Positions 6,346 to 12,773 of a stretch of 15,380 nt of DNA are shown one piece after another; within the stretch, counting starts at the first letter, position 1; the number at the start of each line of letters is the position of its first letter. The notes beneath the pieces are model-generated. The model did no database searches and had not been told where the DNA came from. It saw only the letters and a list, made by a program, of their open reading frames with translations. Made by a program: the position numbers and the translations under genes. The DNA comes from JANDLT01 sp041743485 (GTDB lineage Bacteria; Acidobacteriota; Blastocatellia; Pyrinomonadales; Pyrinomonadaceae): contig JBGTMR010000006.1 in NCBI GenBank assembly GCA_041743485.1, positions 1-15,380 of the forward strand, read 5' to 3'.

Positions 6346-7572
6346 AGCCCGTTCTTGTTCGTCTATCTTCTGCACCGGATTAACTTGCTCCAACAGGTAC
6401 GCTCCGGCGTTCTTTTCCATGCTTTGTAAATTCAAAACCGGAGTTACAAAATCCCTTTCCGGCGACAGAGAAATGCTCTGCGTCAACTCTCTTTCCGGTT
6501 CGCTTCGCACCACGTCTGCGCGCGTTCGTTCATCCCTCACGATGGTTAAAAGAGCGGCTAAATCGCGTTCCGGTTCGTACTCCAAACCGCGCTTTTGTAA
6601 CCCGTTCCACGAGTATCCCTTCCCCAAATCCGACCCCTTCATCACCTCATTTTCGAGACGGAAACTGATGCCCGAAACTCTTCCCGTACTCTGCAAATTG
6701 GGAATCACTTCCACCCCGACGCGGTTCAAATTCTCGACAAACTCGCTTGCCGTCGAACGCCCCTTTAACCACTCGTCAACGTGTCCCTGCAACCGCATTT
6801 TGGTTGACAATTCACCTGTCCGGTTGAACCTTTCAATCTCTCCGCGCTTCGGTGCGGCGCGTTCCGTTTCCCGGCTTGGCGTCACTCGTTCAAGACTGTA
6901 TTCGCGTTCGACTTCGCGCATCACTTCCTCCGCGCGGTGCTTACTTTGAAAGTCGGAGATGACTTTTCCGTGCGCGTTAATCCGCGAAGTGACGATGTGA
7001 ATGTGGTCGTGTTCCGTGTCCAAATGACGGACTACGACGAACGGACTTTCACTGAATCCCATTCGCTCGACGTACTTCTCCGCAATCTCGTTCCACGTTT
7101 CATCCGTCAACTTTTCACCTCGCGCCGCGCTCAAAGATGCGTGATGCACTGGCTTTTTTATGTCCGGTCGCTCCTCCCGAAACGCTCCGAACTCACGCGC
7201 TAATTCGCGCGGACTGCGCCCCGTCATATTCCCGCCGATTACCCGGTGACGACCCTCTTTTTCTTCCTCAATGTTCCTTTCAATCGTGTTTTGGTCGCGC
7301 TCCGGTGACTCTCTTTTTGTCTCCCGCATTATCTCTTTTTGCGCTTCAAGGTGTTCCTTCGTCTCCCGTTTTTCCGACTCCTCAAGTGCATCTTTTTCGG
7401 CGCGCGCCTCTCTCATTTCCGCTTTCTGCCCGCTCAACTCACGCTCTTTCTCTTCAGCTTTTTCCGCAAGTTTGAGTCGCTCTTTTTCTTGTTCCTGCTG
7501 TAACTTTTTCTCGTTCATCAGGTACTCAAGTACACCGCGAAACCCGCCGCCGCCCGTCACTTTTGCGATCAT
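6253..7572 (-). CDS. MOBP-type relaxase/mobilization nuclease (VirD2/MobA-like)
   Basis: The relaxase nicks oriT and stays covalently bound to the 5' end of the transferred strand. Motif I is near the N-terminus, 'GFRGVLEYLMNEKK', with Y17 the probable nucleophile. The metal-binding motif is 'VRHLDTEHDHIHIVTSR' (H183, D185, H188, H190, H192). Between them lie 'VIGGNMTGRSPRELAREFGA' and 'PVHHASLS', both typical of the PF03432 relaxase domain. An 85-residue Glu/Lys/Arg-rich, probably coiled-coil stretch (about residues 21-108) separates motif I from 'VIGGNM'; typical relatives join these directly. The rest (231-439) is a variable region. The start overlaps the mobC stop by four bases (ATGA). 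The written frame ends at 6253 (439 residues), but a frameshift probably removes a further 60 residues ending at 6071. Confidence 0.93.
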   Translation of the reverse strand: MIAKVTGGGGFRGVLEYLMNEKKLQQEQEKERLKLAEKAEEKERELSGQKAEMREARAEKDALEESEKRETKEHLEAQKEIMRETKRESPERDQNTIERNIEEEKEGRHRVIGGNMTGRSPRELAREFGAFREERPDIKKPVHHASLSAARGEKLTDETWNEIAEKYVERMGFSESPFVVVRHLDTEHDHIHIVTSRINAHGKVISDFQSKHRAEEVMREVEREYSLERVTPSRETERAAPKRGEIERFNRTGELSTKMRLQGHVDEWLKGRSTASEFVENLNRVGVEVIPNLQSTGRVSGISFRLENEVMKGSDLGKGYSWNGLQKRGLEYEPERDLAALLTIVRDERTRADVVRSEPERELTQSISLSPERDFVTPVLNLQSMEKNAGAYLLEQVNPVQKIDEQERALAQIREQSFNTSSPVWESGERPDGSNNCTG

Positions 7573-7946
7573 TTTTCCGCGCTCCTTTTGTCCTCGTCGT
7601 TCCCAATTAGCATGTTCCTAAAACTTCCCAACTCGCTTCTCACGCACTCGAAAAGCACTCTCAATTCCGGCTCACTTCCCAGTCGGAAACGCCACATCGC
7701 CCCATTCAAAGTCGCTGCCAATTTCGACAACTCCAGCCACGCCGCGCGGTTGATTTCCGGTATCACGCGCCGCTCCGGTGGTTGTTTCTCCAGTGCCGCG
7801 AGTCGCATCCACTCCGTCATCGTCACGCCCGCCGCCGCCGCTTTCTGGGCGACCGTCTGTTCCTCTTCCGCGTTTAGTCGCACGTTCAACATCCGTGCAT
7901 TGCGTCGCTCTCCGGCGGGAAGCTTCGGTCGCCCGTATTTACCCAT
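7569..7946 (-). CDS. mobC: Relaxosome accessory protein MobC
   Basis: This 125-residue protein has the MobC (PF05713) layout. A basic N-terminus (GRPKLPAGERRNARMLNVRL) leads into a ribbon-helix-helix-like DNA-binding segment (RLNAEEEQTVAQKAAAAG). Then come 'TMTEWMRLAAL', 'IPEINRAAWLELSKLAATLN' and 'LFECVRSELGSFRNML'. MobC binds next to nic, helps melt oriT and assists relaxase loading. It is the first gene of the mob operon and overlaps the relaxase start by four bases. ATG 7946 follows a purine-rich leader (AAGGAGAGGCAAAGAGGAGA), although the closest GGAG is unusually near the start. The candidate oriT lies 60-110 bases upstream, the usual place. It appears intact. Confidence 0.9.
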   Translation of the reverse strand: MGKYGRPKLPAGERRNARMLNVRLNAEEEQTVAQKAAAAGVTMTEWMRLAALEKQPPERRVIPEINRAAWLELSKLAATLNGAMWRFRLGSEPELRVLFECVRSELGSFRNMLIGNDEDKRSAEK

Positions 7947-8281
7947 TCTCCTCTTTGCCTCTCCTTACTCGTGACGCTGAAATCGCCAATGTATTGCCGC
8001 TCCGAGCAGAGCGAAGCGATGCTCACCTTTATTATTGCTATGCGATAATCCTGCTCGCTCTCTACCTCAACGCTACATATATGATGATTACGATTATTGT
8101 TCCAACCTTCGCTGCCTGTTTTTGTCTGGGGTCGGTTTTGTCGGTGAGATTATTTGGGTTATGGGGTGATTTCTGGTGTTCTGTTTCTTCGGAATGTCTG
8201 TTATAGCTAAGTGTTATACTTTGATTGCCATGTTCTGTATTCAAAGTGCTGTATATTGACTTGGCAAATATTTGACTCCCT
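7947..8281. other. Non-coding region between mobC and the RHH gene, holding the candidate oriT
   Basis: These 335 bases separate two divergent transcription units. The mobC-proximal half holds the inverted repeats and nic-like site listed separately. From about 8108 to 8215 the plus strand is unusually rich in G and T and poor in C and A (for example TTTTGTCTGGGGTCGGTTTT). Just before the RHH start, TTGACT occurs twice, 16 bases apart (about 8258 and 8274), a possible operator or promoter element. Open frames across the region (for example minus 8307-8062) lack family features and are not called. Confidence 0.6.
8004..8060 (+). other. Candidate origin of transfer (oriT) with MOBP/IncP-type nic site
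   Basis: ATTAT (8031-8035) pairs with ATAAT (8045-8049), extended by a T-G wobble and GC/GC, around a TAT loop. Overlapping the right arm is ATAATCCTGCTCG. This contains ATCCTG|C, the core nic sequence of IncP/Ti-border type oriTs (consensus YATCCTG|Y; RP4 has TATCCTG|CCCG). The predicted nick is between 8053 and 8054 on the plus strand. A second small inverted repeat, GAGCA 8004-8008 / TGCTC 8020-8024, lies to its left. An inverted repeat immediately 5' of nic, upstream of mobC and the relaxase, is the classical MOBP arrangement. If the molecule is circular, a nick here would transfer the mob genes last. Confidence 0.65.
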
Positions 8282-8581
8282 ATGGCTACAAAACTTAAAC
8301 CTGTCACCGTGTACTTTTCTGCCGATGAATTGGATTAACTAAACTCGGAAGCTACTCCTCATGGCTACACTATCGCACAGTACATTCGTCGCTTTTTGGA
8401 ACTCCCTGTCTTGAGTCGTGGCGCACCTGTCGGAAATAAAAATGCACAAAAAACTGTGGTGAAAACTGCCGCTGAGAATGTAAAAAAATCTATTCCAAAT
8501 AAGTCAAAAGCGTCACCGAAATCCGTGTCGCGTTTAGGTAAAAAGTCGCCACCGAAATCTCAGGAAAAACTCTTCGAGTGA
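8282..8581 (+). pseudogene. Ribbon-helix-helix (CopG/Arc-like) protein with internal stop
   Basis: The plus frame from ATG 8282 reads MATKLKPVTVYFSADELD, a TAA at 8336-8338, then LNSEATPHGYTIAQYIRRFL and a lysine-rich tail to TGA 8579-8581. Read through the stop it is a 99-residue protein. It has a strand (KPVTVYF), helix, turn (PHG) and second helix (YTIAQYIRRFLEL), the ribbon-helix-helix fold of small plasmid repressors. The basic tail (KSIPNKSKASPKS) would add DNA contacts. One substitution (GAA to TAA at the residue after 'DELD') explains the interruption, and the remaining 80 codons are undamaged. It is the only clear backbone gene on the plus strand, divergent from mobC and convergent with rep. 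A role in copy-number or mob regulation is plausible but inferred. Confidence 0.7.
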
Positions 8582-8641
8582 ACACTCACAGTTGCTGAAA
8601 AGTGTCTTGTTGTCGCTCGTTTTAATGCTCTTCGTTGTATC

Positions 8642-9763
8642 TTATGGAGCGTGACTCGTCGGTAGTTTTATGTGCTGTATTTGATTGCCGGAAGGTGAAC
8701 CTTGAGGCGTAATTTTTGGTCGGCATCGTGGACATTTACGCGCTCCTTTGCCCGTTACAACTTCTATCCCGGTACCGAAACATTGCGGACAATTCACGTC
8801 TCGTTTCGTCGTTAGTGGGTGACTTTGCGGACTGTTTTTATTTGTCAGGTGCGCTTCGATAAGCGCGTCGTGAGCCGTTGTTTTGTGGATGTGATAGGCG
8901 AGTCCCATCACGTTTTGAACGTGTTCTCCCTGCGCTTGCAAATGCTTCACATATGCGACAATTACTTCGATTGGGAAAACTGATCGCGCGTGTTTTTTAA
9001 CAATCGGGTTGACTGTCGTCGCGCTCTTTTGTTCCGGGTCTGGTGTTTTAATTGCGTCTTCTTGCGCCATTGGAAGGGAAGCGGTTTGCGCTGTTTCACC
9101 TGTGACGGATTTCTTTGTCGGTTCCGATTTATGATTCTCCTTCTCTCTCTTGATTACCGCCTGAAGCGAACTTTCAACCGGAGTCTCGTGCGTGAGAGAG
9201 AGATTTTTATTCAGTACTTCTTTACTCAGTACTTCTTCTTTTCCGTACTTCTTATAGTGTGGCTTAATCGCTTCCGGCAACGCCGCTTGCGGAAAACCCG
9301 TAAGTGGTTCGGGTTTGGTCTTAGACGGTGTTCTGGGTGATGTTTCCGGCGCGCTTGACGACGAAAAACCATCCGTTGCGACTGGTGATTCGTACACCAT
9401 TGTTTCCCATCGAAACGTGCCGTCGGAGTTGCGAATGCATTCTTGCCGGACGTACCCGAAGCGTTTTAATTCGCGGATAATCGTGTACACCGCATCGCGT
9501 CCCATCGGTGATTGTTTGATTAAATCCGCTACCTGCATCTTCCAGTTGTGCTTGTGCGTGAACAGGTACGAAAGTACTCCGCGCGCGGCAAATGAAAGTT
9601 GTTTGTCGCGCAACATTTCGTTGCTGATGACGGCATATCTTTTCGGTCGGTGGATGCGGATGATGCCGGTTTGAATTGAATCTGAATCGGTGTTAGGGGC
9701 GGTTTGGGCGGTTGTATTTTTCTTCAAAGTAGTTTCCTTTTTTTGCTCATTTTTGGTTGACAT
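8642..9763 (-). CDS. Plasmid replication initiator-like protein with winged helix and zinc motif
   Basis: Residues 40-110 form a winged-helix domain of the kind found in plasmid and phage replication initiators: 'YAVISNEMLRDKQLSFAARG', 'VLSYLFTHKHNWKMQVADLI', then 'GRDAVYTIIRELKRFGYVRQ'. A long low-complexity, charged linker follows (about 120-265). The C-terminal part has a helical segment (FPIEVIVAYVKHLQAQG). A probable zinc-binding motif comes next, CPQC (325-328) and CPRC (344-347) spaced by 15 residues, resembling the Cys-rich ends of replication-associated proteins. ATG 9763 is the first good start. The gene contains two 15-bp tandem repeats (9206-9235) that may be iterons, and hairpins crowd its upstream region, as expected for a self-controlled rep gene. 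Initiator function is inferred from the N-terminal domain and the Mob/TA context. Confidence 0.75.
   Translation of the reverse strand: MSTKNEQKKETTLKKNTTAQTAPNTDSDSIQTGIIRIHRPKRYAVISNEMLRDKQLSFAARGVLSYLFTHKHNWKMQVADLIKQSPMGRDAVYTIIRELKRFGYVRQECIRNSDGTFRWETMVYESPVATDGFSSSSAPETSPRTPSKTKPEPLTGFPQAALPEAIKPHYKKYGKEEVLSKEVLNKNLSLTHETPVESSLQAVIKREKENHKSEPTKKSVTGETAQTASLPMAQEDAIKTPDPEQKSATTVNPIVKKHARSVFPIEVIVAYVKHLQAQGEHVQNVMGLAYHIHKTTAHDALIEAHLTNKNSPQSHPLTTKRDVNCPQCFGTGIEVVTGKGARKCPRCRPKITPQGSPSGNQIQHIKLPTSHAP
9206..9253 (-). repeat. Iteron-like 15-bp tandem repeats inside the replication gene
   Basis: TTTATTCAGTACTTC (9206-9220) is followed directly by TTTACTCAGTACTTC (9221-9235), 14 of 15 identical. 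A degenerate third copy, TTTTCCGTACTTCTT, lies at 9239-9253. On the coding strand they encode 'KKYGKEEVLSKEVLNKN' in the linker of the replication protein. Tandem repeats of this size inside an initiator gene recall the origin within phage lambda O. They may equally be an incidental linker repeat. Confidence 0.5.
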
Positions 9764-9970
9764 GAGCGGCTAATGAAACTACTCTTGAGTTAGGTTGGCT
9801 GAGAGTAGTTTCAACTGTTTCTATTCCAGTTAAAGAAATTGGCGGACGTTACCAGCGTCCGCCTTTTCCTTTTGGCGCGACCATTTTCGCGCCGGTCGCA
9901 ACTCCTATCGTCGTCACCCAAAATAATGAGTTGAAGAATTACAAACGACGATTTGTTGCGACCTGAATTT
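9764..9970. promoter_or_regulatory. Hairpin-rich control region upstream of the replication gene
   Basis: Four inverted repeats lie end to end. GAAACTACTCT (9775-9785) pairs perfectly with AGAGTAGTTTC (9802-9812). GGCGGACG (9841-9848) pairs with CGTCCGCC (9856-9863) and is followed by TTTTCCTTTT, a terminator-like structure. GGCGCGA (9874-9880) pairs with TCGCGCC (9887-9893). GGTCGCAAC plus ATCGTCGT (9894-9902, 9907-9914) pair with ACGACGAT plus GTTGCGACC (9945-9952, 9955-9963) around an AT-rich 30-base loop. The nonamer AGTAGTTTC occurs three times near the rep start (9728, inverted at 9775, and 9804). It is a candidate for a replication origin, initiator operator or structured leader controlling rep. 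Confidence 0.6.
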
Positions 9971-10489
9971 TCAAAAAAGTTTTTCGATGAATGCGTTCAG
10001 GTCGGTGCGCTTGATGCGCCACGCTCCTTTGACGACTTGCATTCTCAACTTACCCTGCTCGTGGGCTTCTAACAGCGCGTCTCTGCCGAAGCCAGTCAGT
10101 CTTGCCGCCTCGTCCAATTTCAAGATTGGCTTGACGGCAATCTCGATAACCGACAACTTGGCTTTTCCGTCTGCTCCATTTTGCACCGCTTGCAGGAGAT
10201 TTGACAACAGTTTTTCTGCATCCGCCAAGTTAATAAGTGCGCTTGCGGAATGTTCGGCAGGATCGCGGTTTGTTCTCGCTGCCAGTGCGGTTGATGCAAG
10301 TGCCGGTCGGACGGGAAATTGAGTCGCTTGTATCTCGGCTTTGAGTGCTTTTACTTCCTTTTCGTCATAGACCGCGACGGGGCGCGTCTTACCCTTTTTG
10401 TACGTCACGCTTAATCTGCCCTGCTCGGCATACCGTTCGACGGCTCGAATACCGACGCCCAGCGTCGCTGCCACAGTGTTTTTGTCCAT
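9971..10489 (-). CDS. DNA-binding protein with two helix-turn-helix domains
   Basis: This 172-residue protein has a MerR-like helix-turn-helix at its N-terminus (VAATLGVGIRAVERYAEQGR then VYDEKEVKALKAEI). A second one at the C-terminus is of the excisionase/HTH_17 kind (LKLDEAARLTGFGRDALLEA, then a wing 'MQVVKGAWRIKRTDLNAFIEKLF'). A helical linker rich in Ala and Leu joins them. ATG 10489 has AAGGTGA close upstream. Its stop lies eight bases before the large inverted repeat of the rep control region, and a stable hairpin (10509-10550) precedes its start. Position beside rep suggests regulation of replication, partitioning or recombination. No named family is recognised, so function stays open. 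The gene seems intact. Confidence 0.75.
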   Translation of the reverse strand: MDKNTVAATLGVGIRAVERYAEQGRLSVTYKKGKTRPVAVYDEKEVKALKAEIQATQFPVRPALASTALAARTNRDPAEHSASALINLADAEKLLSNLLQAVQNGADGKAKLSVIEIAVKPILKLDEAARLTGFGRDALLEAHEQGKLRMQVVKGAWRIKRTDLNAFIEKLF

Positions 10490-10508
10490 AAATCACCTTA
10501 TAACACGA

Positions 10509-10550
10509 ATCCCGCTAAAACCGAACAGAATAGTGCGGCTTTAGCGGGAT
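10509..10550 (-). repeat. Hairpin element, right copy (ATCCCGCTAAA...TTTAGCGGGAT)
   Basis: ATCCCGCTAAA (10509-10519) and TTTAGCGGGAT (10540-10550) are a perfect 11-bp inverted repeat. A further CCG/CGG pairing lies inside it after one mismatch, with a loop that reads TATTCTGTTC on the minus strand. It lies between the truncated RHS stump and the HTH gene. It may serve as a terminator for one or an operator for the other; there is no T-run. Read on the minus strand, it matches the left copy at 2450-2478 in loop and right arm. Confidence 0.65.
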
Positions 10551-10574
10551 GTCGGGATTTGAGGTCTCAAAGGA

Positions 10575-10897
10575 TTAGGTTATCCGCTTCACCACATTGC
10601 CCGCCGTGTCGGTTAAAGCCGTCGTACTCCCAAGTTGGTCAGAGGTGAAGTAGAACACTCCCGCAGGTGACGCTTGCCGCAGCTTCTCATCTACTCCAAG
10701 CCCGTTGAGGTACTCCGTCACGCTGCCGTCGGGGTTGAAGTCTCTCACCACATCTTGCCCGTCATAGATGAATCGCTTCGCCGCTCCGCCCTGCTCACGC
10801 TCCACACGCCGCCCCAGCGCGTCGTACTTGTACGTGACACTTGTGCCGTCGGCACGCACCACGCGCGTTAAATAATTCTCGTAGTTAGGGTCGTCCT
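10575..10897 (-). pseudogene. RHS core stump without toxin tip
   Basis: The frame reads ...DDPNYENYLTRVVRADGTS, VTYKYDALGRRVEREQGGAA, and on to 'FYFTSDQLGSTTALTDTAGNVVKRIT' and a stop at 10575. Intact copies continue 'NVVERMTYDSFGDTPASPRT', so homology ends at 'NVV' and the core is cut off before the conserved GRFISEDPIGF junction and any tip. Bases 10696-10834 match 12223-12361 at 136 of 139 positions, showing recent common origin with the neighbouring copy. The stump begins right after the lipoprotein stop with no start codon, and marks the edge between the RHS array and the plasmid backbone. Confidence 0.8.
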
Positions 10898-11362
10898 TTA
10901 CGAAGACTTCCTCAGCTTCACTAATCTTGGATTGTTCCAGTTAATTTCTTGTAACTTTAATTCCCATTCCTCTTTCGACATTCCTACAGTTAGATCGTGA
11001 GCGCGAGTATCAAGCAGGAAGTAGCCTTCGCACGCTCCGTCAAGTTTTAGGTCTAGACAATTAGTGCTCGTAGAGCCTGTGATGTAGGGTTCATTAACGG
11101 CATAACTTTCTATGTTTCCGTTAATCATGGTGCTGAATAAGTATCGATTTTCAGCCTGACGCCCTGCATCACAACCTGACTTAAAGGTTTTTCTCACGCC
11201 ATTAAAACCTTGCTCATCTAAATTCGGATTGTGAATCCGAACTTCGCACCCGTTCACATACGTTATGACATACCCGCCGCACAGAGTTTTGTCACCAACA
11301 CACCCGGCGAGCATGAAGCTTAGTATGATAAATAGGTACGATTTTCGTAGGGTTGAAGCCAA
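10898..11362 (-). CDS. Putative immunity lipoprotein for the adjacent RHS tip
   Basis: From a TTG at 11362 (or GTG at 11380) the protein begins with a basic segment (STLRKS). A hydrophobic core follows (YLFIILSFM), then the lipobox LAGC, so it should be lipidated at Cys21 and face the periplasm. The mature part (about 134 residues) has several cysteines and no recognised domain; it ends 'MSKEEWELKLQEINWNNPRL'. The frame also extends upstream to 11491, but that part lies antiparallel in frame to the toxin end and would put the signal sequence internally, so the short form is chosen. It directly follows the toxin tip (stop 11367), the normal position of an immunity gene. A periplasmic immunity protein suggests the partner toxin acts in or crosses the periplasm. 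Confidence 0.7.
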   Translation of the reverse strand: MASTLRKSYLFIILSFMLAGCVGDKTLCGGYVITYVNGCEVRIHNPNLDEQGFNGVRKTFKSGCDAGRQAENRYLFSTMINGNIESYAVNEPYITGSTSTNCLDLKLDGACEGYFLLDTRAHDLTVGMSKEEWELKLQEINWNNPRLVKLRKSS

Positions 11363-11366
11363 GCCA

Positions 11367-12773
11367 CTAGAATGACCCACGACCTGATTGAAACCTTTCA
11401 AAGTCATAATTGATGCCATAAGATTTTCCGAAAGGCAGATTGAATGGGAGTCCGACACGTTCGCCATCCAGTGGATCAGTGAAGCGATCACGAATAGAGA
11501 ACCGACTATTGCAAATCATTAGAAAAGTGCGATTGCAACAATCTACTGCAATGCGGCACTTCGCACTTCTAAAGAACGTGCTTCTTCCTACAGAAAACAA
11601 ACTCGGATCGCTCGTAACATTTGTACTAACAGAATCATTTACGTAATCAGGCGGTATATCATACATAACATTGTTCTTCCCCTGATTCTCCTTCCTGCTG
11701 CATACACTAACGGCTGCCCACCTTCCTTCTCTGAGTAGCTTTTCCTCAAAACCGTTGACAGCACGTACTACATCAGTAGCTTTCTCGAAACGTCCACCCA
11801 ATCCCCAGTCTCCCAAATTGATGCTTTCTCCCCCTCCAGTCCAATAATGCCCCACAAACCGAGCTGTATCAGAATTCACTTGTAACCCAAATGGATCGGA
11901 AAAGCGAACTGGATTATTCAGTACATAAGCATACCAGTTCATCCCGCCTTCAAACCCAATCGGGTCTTCGGAGATGAACCTGCCGACCACCGCGTCGTAC
12001 CACCGCGCGCGGTAGTAGTAAAGTCCCGTGAACTCGTCGCGCTCTCTGCCCGTGAACGTGTATCTCGTTCTGGGGCTGGCGGGTGTGTCGCCGAAGCTGT
12101 CATACGTCATCCGCTCCACCACGTTGCCCGCCGTGTCGGTTAGTGCCGTCGTCGAACCTAAGTGGTCGGTCGTGAAGTAGAACACTCCGGCGGGTGACGA
12201 TTGACGCAGCTTCTCATCAACTCCAAGCCCGTTGAGGTACTCCGTCACGCTGCCGTCGGGGTTGAAGTCTCTCACCACATCTTGTCCGTCATAGACGAAC
12301 CGCTTCGCCGCTCCGCCCTGCTCACGCTCCACACGCCGCCCCAGCGCGTCGTACTTGTACGCGACATCGGCGTATCCCGGCACACTCACCCGCAACAACC
12401 GATTCTCATAATCCCACACCCCCGACGAACTCAACTGGCTCGTCAGGTTGCCGTTCGCGTTGTAAGCAAACGTCGTCGCCCCCGCGCTCGTCAACCGATT
12501 CGGCGACTCATACAGGTACGACGCGCTCCGGTGCGAACTCGTCCGATTGCCCACCGCGTCGTAAGCGTAAGTCTCTGTCGGCGTGTTCGGGCGCGTTGCC
12601 GATGTCAACCTATCGAGCGCGTCGTAGTCGTAAGCTTGACTGCTGTCAACCAACGCCGTCATGCTTGAACGCGCGTTATATTCGTAAGCAGTCTCTTGCA
12701 GCATCGGGTCAATCGTCTTCGTCAAGCGGTTCGCCTCATCGTACTCATAGCTCGTGACGCGCCGCTGGGTCAA
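11367..12773 (-). CDS. Orphan RHS C-terminal module with toxin tip (lipoprotein-linked)
   Basis: An open frame of 468 codons holds RHS core repeats (YEYDEANRLTKTIDP, YDYDALDRLTSATRPN, 'YENRLLRVSVPG', 'YKYDALGRRVEREQGG'). Then come the conserved end 'TFTGRERDEFTGLYYYRARW', 'GRFISEDPIGFEGG' and 'DPFGL', and a unique tip of about 170 residues (from 11880). The tip begins 'QVNSDTARFVGHYWTGGGES' and includes 'DPSLFSVGRSTFFRSAKC', 'SRFSIRDRFTDPLD' and 'GKSYGINYDFERFQSGRGSF'. The tip belongs to no toxin family I can name. There is no signal peptide or N-terminal shell, and the frame starts inside the upstream immunity gene's stop. So it is a displaced 3' end that probably acts as a donor for recombination rather than being secreted on its own. 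The following lipoprotein is its likely immunity partner. Confidence 0.82.
   Translation of the reverse strand: MTQRRVTSYEYDEANRLTKTIDPMLQETAYEYNARSSMTALVDSSQAYDYDALDRLTSATRPNTPTETYAYDAVGNRTSSHRSASYLYESPNRLTSAGATTFAYNANGNLTSQLSSSGVWDYENRLLRVSVPGYADVAYKYDALGRRVEREQGGAAKRFVYDGQDVVRDFNPDGSVTEYLNGLGVDEKLRQSSPAGVFYFTTDHLGSTTALTDTAGNVVERMTYDSFGDTPASPRTRYTFTGRERDEFTGLYYYRARWYDAVVGRFISEDPIGFEGGMNWYAYVLNNPVRFSDPFGLQVNSDTARFVGHYWTGGGESINLGDWGLGGRFEKATDVVRAVNGFEEKLLREGRWAAVSVCSRKENQGKNNVMYDIPPDYVNDSVSTNVTSDPSLFSVGRSTFFRSAKCRIAVDCCNRTFLMICNSRFSIRDRFTDPLDGERVGLPFNLPFGKSYGINYDFERFQSGRGSF
11951..12120 (-). repeat. RHS core-end direct repeat (one of three copies; others near 13840-14010 and 15244-15380)
   Basis: The segment beginning CAAACCCAATCGGGTCTTCGG occurs at 11951, 13840 and 15244, always on the same strand, and runs nearly unchanged for well over 100 bases. 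It encodes the shell end from 'GRERDEFTGLYYYRARW' to 'EDPIGF'. Similarity ends abruptly at the tip side. These long direct repeats are natural sites for homologous recombination that would join a different tip to the active RHS gene. Confidence 0.85.

Noticed and set aside
8062..8307. Minus-strand 81-codon frame opposite the RHH promoter region
   Set aside because: It overlaps the candidate oriT and the divergent promoter region, has no family resemblance and no ribosome site.
10500..10562. Hairpin 10509-10550 as a simple Rho-independent terminator
   Set aside because: The stem is strong, but no T-run follows on either strand, so termination is not the most secure reading; listed as a repeat element instead.
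11363..11491. Upstream extension of the lipoprotein to the ATG-like start at 11491
   Set aside because: It would bury the lipoprotein signal sequence inside the protein and overlap the toxin tip by more than 120 bases; the short start places the lipobox at residue 21 as expected.
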